This document shows, one piece after another, positions 6,354 through 7,104 of a stretch of DNA of 7,104 nucleotides. This stretch comes from a bacterium. GTDB taxonomy: Bacteria; Bacillota; Negativicutes; Acidaminococcales; Acidaminococcaceae. Numbering within the stretch: position 1 is the stretch's first letter; every line of letters begins with the position of its first letter. The stretch is taken from NCBI GenBank assembly GCA_004562175.1, contig SFRS01000052.1:1-7104 (forward strand). The letters run 5' to 3'. Position numbers and translations under genes: made by a program. Below the pieces are notes generated by a model, which made no database searches, was not told where the DNA came from, and saw nothing but the letters and a program-made list of their open reading frames with translations.

Positions 6354-6842
6354 ATGTTCTTTTTCAAAAGCTCGGAGTCAACCAAGGAGGAGGCTCCCGT
6401 TAGGGTGGCCGAAGCCGCAGCACAGCCTGCGCAGGCGGTTGAACCCAAACCCATTGCTCCAGCAGTAACACCAACAAAAAACATAAAAAAGGAGTTCAAA
6501 CCCATGGATTATGAAGTAATTATTAGTCAAAATACTGCTATTAACGGCAATATCAGTATCAATGGTTGCACCCGCATCGACGGTGTCATCGATGGCACCT
6601 TGGCTGTGGATAGCGATTTGTTCATCGGTGAGTCCGGCAATATCCGTGCCACTGTGTACGCTAAAAACGCCACTATTTCCGGCCAAGTGACCGGCAATAT
6701 TTCCTGCAAGGAGCGTTTGGAGCTCACTAGCAATGCCAAGGTATATGGCGACATTAAATGCACCACCTTGATTATTGCCGAGGGTGCTGTTTTCCGCGGC
6801 AAATGCGCTGGCTTTGAAAGCTATGAGGACGCTGCGGAATAA
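6354..6842 (+). CDS. Bactofilin cytoskeletal protein
   Basis: Bactofilin (DUF583/PF04519): a small right-handed beta-helix protein that polymerises into nucleotide-independent filaments on the inner face of the membrane and often positions wall enzymes for cell-shape control. The 162-residue product has a short N-terminal MFFFKSS peptide resembling bactofilin membrane-targeting tails, an Ala/Pro/Glu-rich disordered segment (about 11-50), and a repetitive core (about 57-152) with regular I/V-x-G-x-I repeats ending in the family signature KVYGDIKCTTLIIAEGAVF followed by RGKC, then a short acidic tail. The ATG at 6354 is preceded by GAGGTGA about 4 nt away, in the 12-nt gap after the M23 reading frame, so the two genes are almost certainly cotranscribed. 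Adjacent M23 and bactofilin genes are a known arrangement in several phyla, including H. pylori ccmA/csd1 and hyphal-budding alphaproteobacteria. The gene itself is intact. A second possible start is at 6504. Confidence 0.94.
   Translation: MFFFKSSESTKEEAPVRVAEAAAQPAQAVEPKPIAPAVTPTKNIKKEFKPMDYEVIISQNTAINGNISINGCTRIDGVIDGTLAVDSDLFIGESGNIRATVYAKNATISGQVTGNISCKERLELTSNAKVYGDIKCTTLIIAEGAVFRGKCAGFESYEDAAE
6485..6506 (+). promoter_or_regulatory. Possible internal ribosome binding site and start codon within the bactofilin gene
   Basis: AAAAAAGGAG (6485-6494) lies 9 nt before an in-frame ATG at 6504-6506 (Met51). Initiation there would give a product of 112 residues made almost entirely of the beta-helix core, without the membrane-targeting tip and the Ala/Pro-rich tail. 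The purine-rich stretch also simply encodes KKEF, so it may be coincidental. Confidence 0.3.
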
Positions 6843-6914
6843 AGAGCTGCCGTATAAAACAGAACATTCTTTTTGGTATATTTTTAGGTAGGATAAAATT
6901 TTAGCATATTTGTC

Positions 6915-6931
6915 TTTGTAAAGTGTACAAA
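6915..6931. repeat. Small inverted repeat beside the terminator
   Basis: TTTGTA and TACAAA form a 6-bp stem around a 5-nt loop directly left of the large terminator hairpin, and TTTGTAC occurs again just to its right (6980-6986). This may allow alternative pairing around the terminator, for instance as part of the minus-strand U-rich tail. The rest of 6843-6935 is AT-rich with no gene that I can support. Confidence 0.25.
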
Positions 6932-6935
6932 AAAG

Positions 6936-6982
6936 AAAGATTAAAGCCCACAGCTTGCGCTAAGCTGTGGGCTTTAATCTTT
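6936..6982. terminator. Bidirectional intrinsic terminator after bactofilin
   Basis: A perfect 21-bp stem (6936-6956 with 6962-6982) with a 5-nt loop. The outer part of each arm is A/T-rich, so the U-tract is built into the stem base: TTTAATCTTT on the plus strand, and a longer run ending in CTTTCTTTTTT on the minus strand. It lies between the bactofilin stop and the stop of the minus-strand gene at the right edge, so it can serve both. Confidence 0.9.
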
Positions 6983-7063
6983 GTACGAGTTTTGGGATTT
7001 AGGTGGGTTTACGGGGTAACTAATTTAGCTTGCTAACTAAACAATGCACTAATTAAGTGGCTC

Positions 7064-7104
7064 TTAGAAGCCAGCAGTGATGGTGCCCTTGAAGTGGTCC
7101 GCAA
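7064..7104 (-). CDS. C-terminal end of an unidentified protein (gene mostly outside window)
   Basis: On the minus strand one frame enters from the right edge and ends at TAA (7064-7066) with the residues ADHFKGTITAGF. The shared terminator directly downstream supports a convergent gene here. The alternating polar/hydrophobic pattern and the terminal phenylalanine resemble the last strand of outer-membrane beta-barrel proteins, which would fit a diderm Firmicute, but twelve residues cannot identify a family. Another frame also stops nearby (TAA at about 7054), so the frame choice is not certain. Confidence 0.4.
   Translation of the reverse strand, partial: ADHFKGTITAGF

Overview
The window holds six protein-coding loci, all but one concerned with signalling or the cell envelope, plus the last codons of a seventh gene at the right edge. 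Base composition is mid-range. Gene families (hybrid kinase, AgrC/LytTR two-component pair, lipoprotein S13 carboxypeptidase, M23 peptidase next to a bactofilin) suggest a Firmicutes-type genome. A diderm member of the Negativicutes is my best guess: it would fit a lipoprotein PBP4-type enzyme and the possible beta-barrel C-terminus at the right edge. This taxonomic call is inference and is not proven by any marker here.

Layout, left to right. (1) 3-1709 (+): hybrid sensor histidine kinase cut by the left edge, with membrane segments, HisKA, HATPase and a C-terminal receiver. (2) 1757-1792: perfect bidirectional terminator hairpin between convergent genes. (3) Minus-strand operon 5201 to 1870: AgrC-like GHKL sensor kinase, LytTR response regulator, then a lipoprotein D-Ala-D-Ala carboxypeptidase of the PBP4/S13 family. 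Gaps are 10 and 31 nt, each with a clear ribosome binding site, and a good promoter (TTGTCC, 17 bp, TATAAT) lies ahead of the kinase. (4) 5202-5413: divergent control region with a 10-bp direct repeat at 21-bp pitch, resembling the paired boxes bound by LytTR regulators, plus other short repeats. (5) 5423-6842 (+): membrane-anchored M23 peptidase and bactofilin, 12 nt apart. The M23 gene is broken by an apparent small deletion that shifts frame and removes the first zinc-ligand motif. (6) 6936-6982: second bidirectional terminator with the same 12-bp arms as the first. (7) 7064-7104 (-): C-terminus of an unidentified protein ending in Gly-Phe.

How they may work together (inference): the kinase and LytTR regulator probably sense an extracellular signal and autoregulate. 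They share a transcript with a peptidoglycan carboxypeptidase and face a peptidoglycan hydrolase plus bactofilin scaffold across a common control region, so the block looks like a cell-wall remodelling or cell-shape module. In this copy the hydrolase appears inactivated. No candidate peptide pheromone or peptide exporter is visible in the window.
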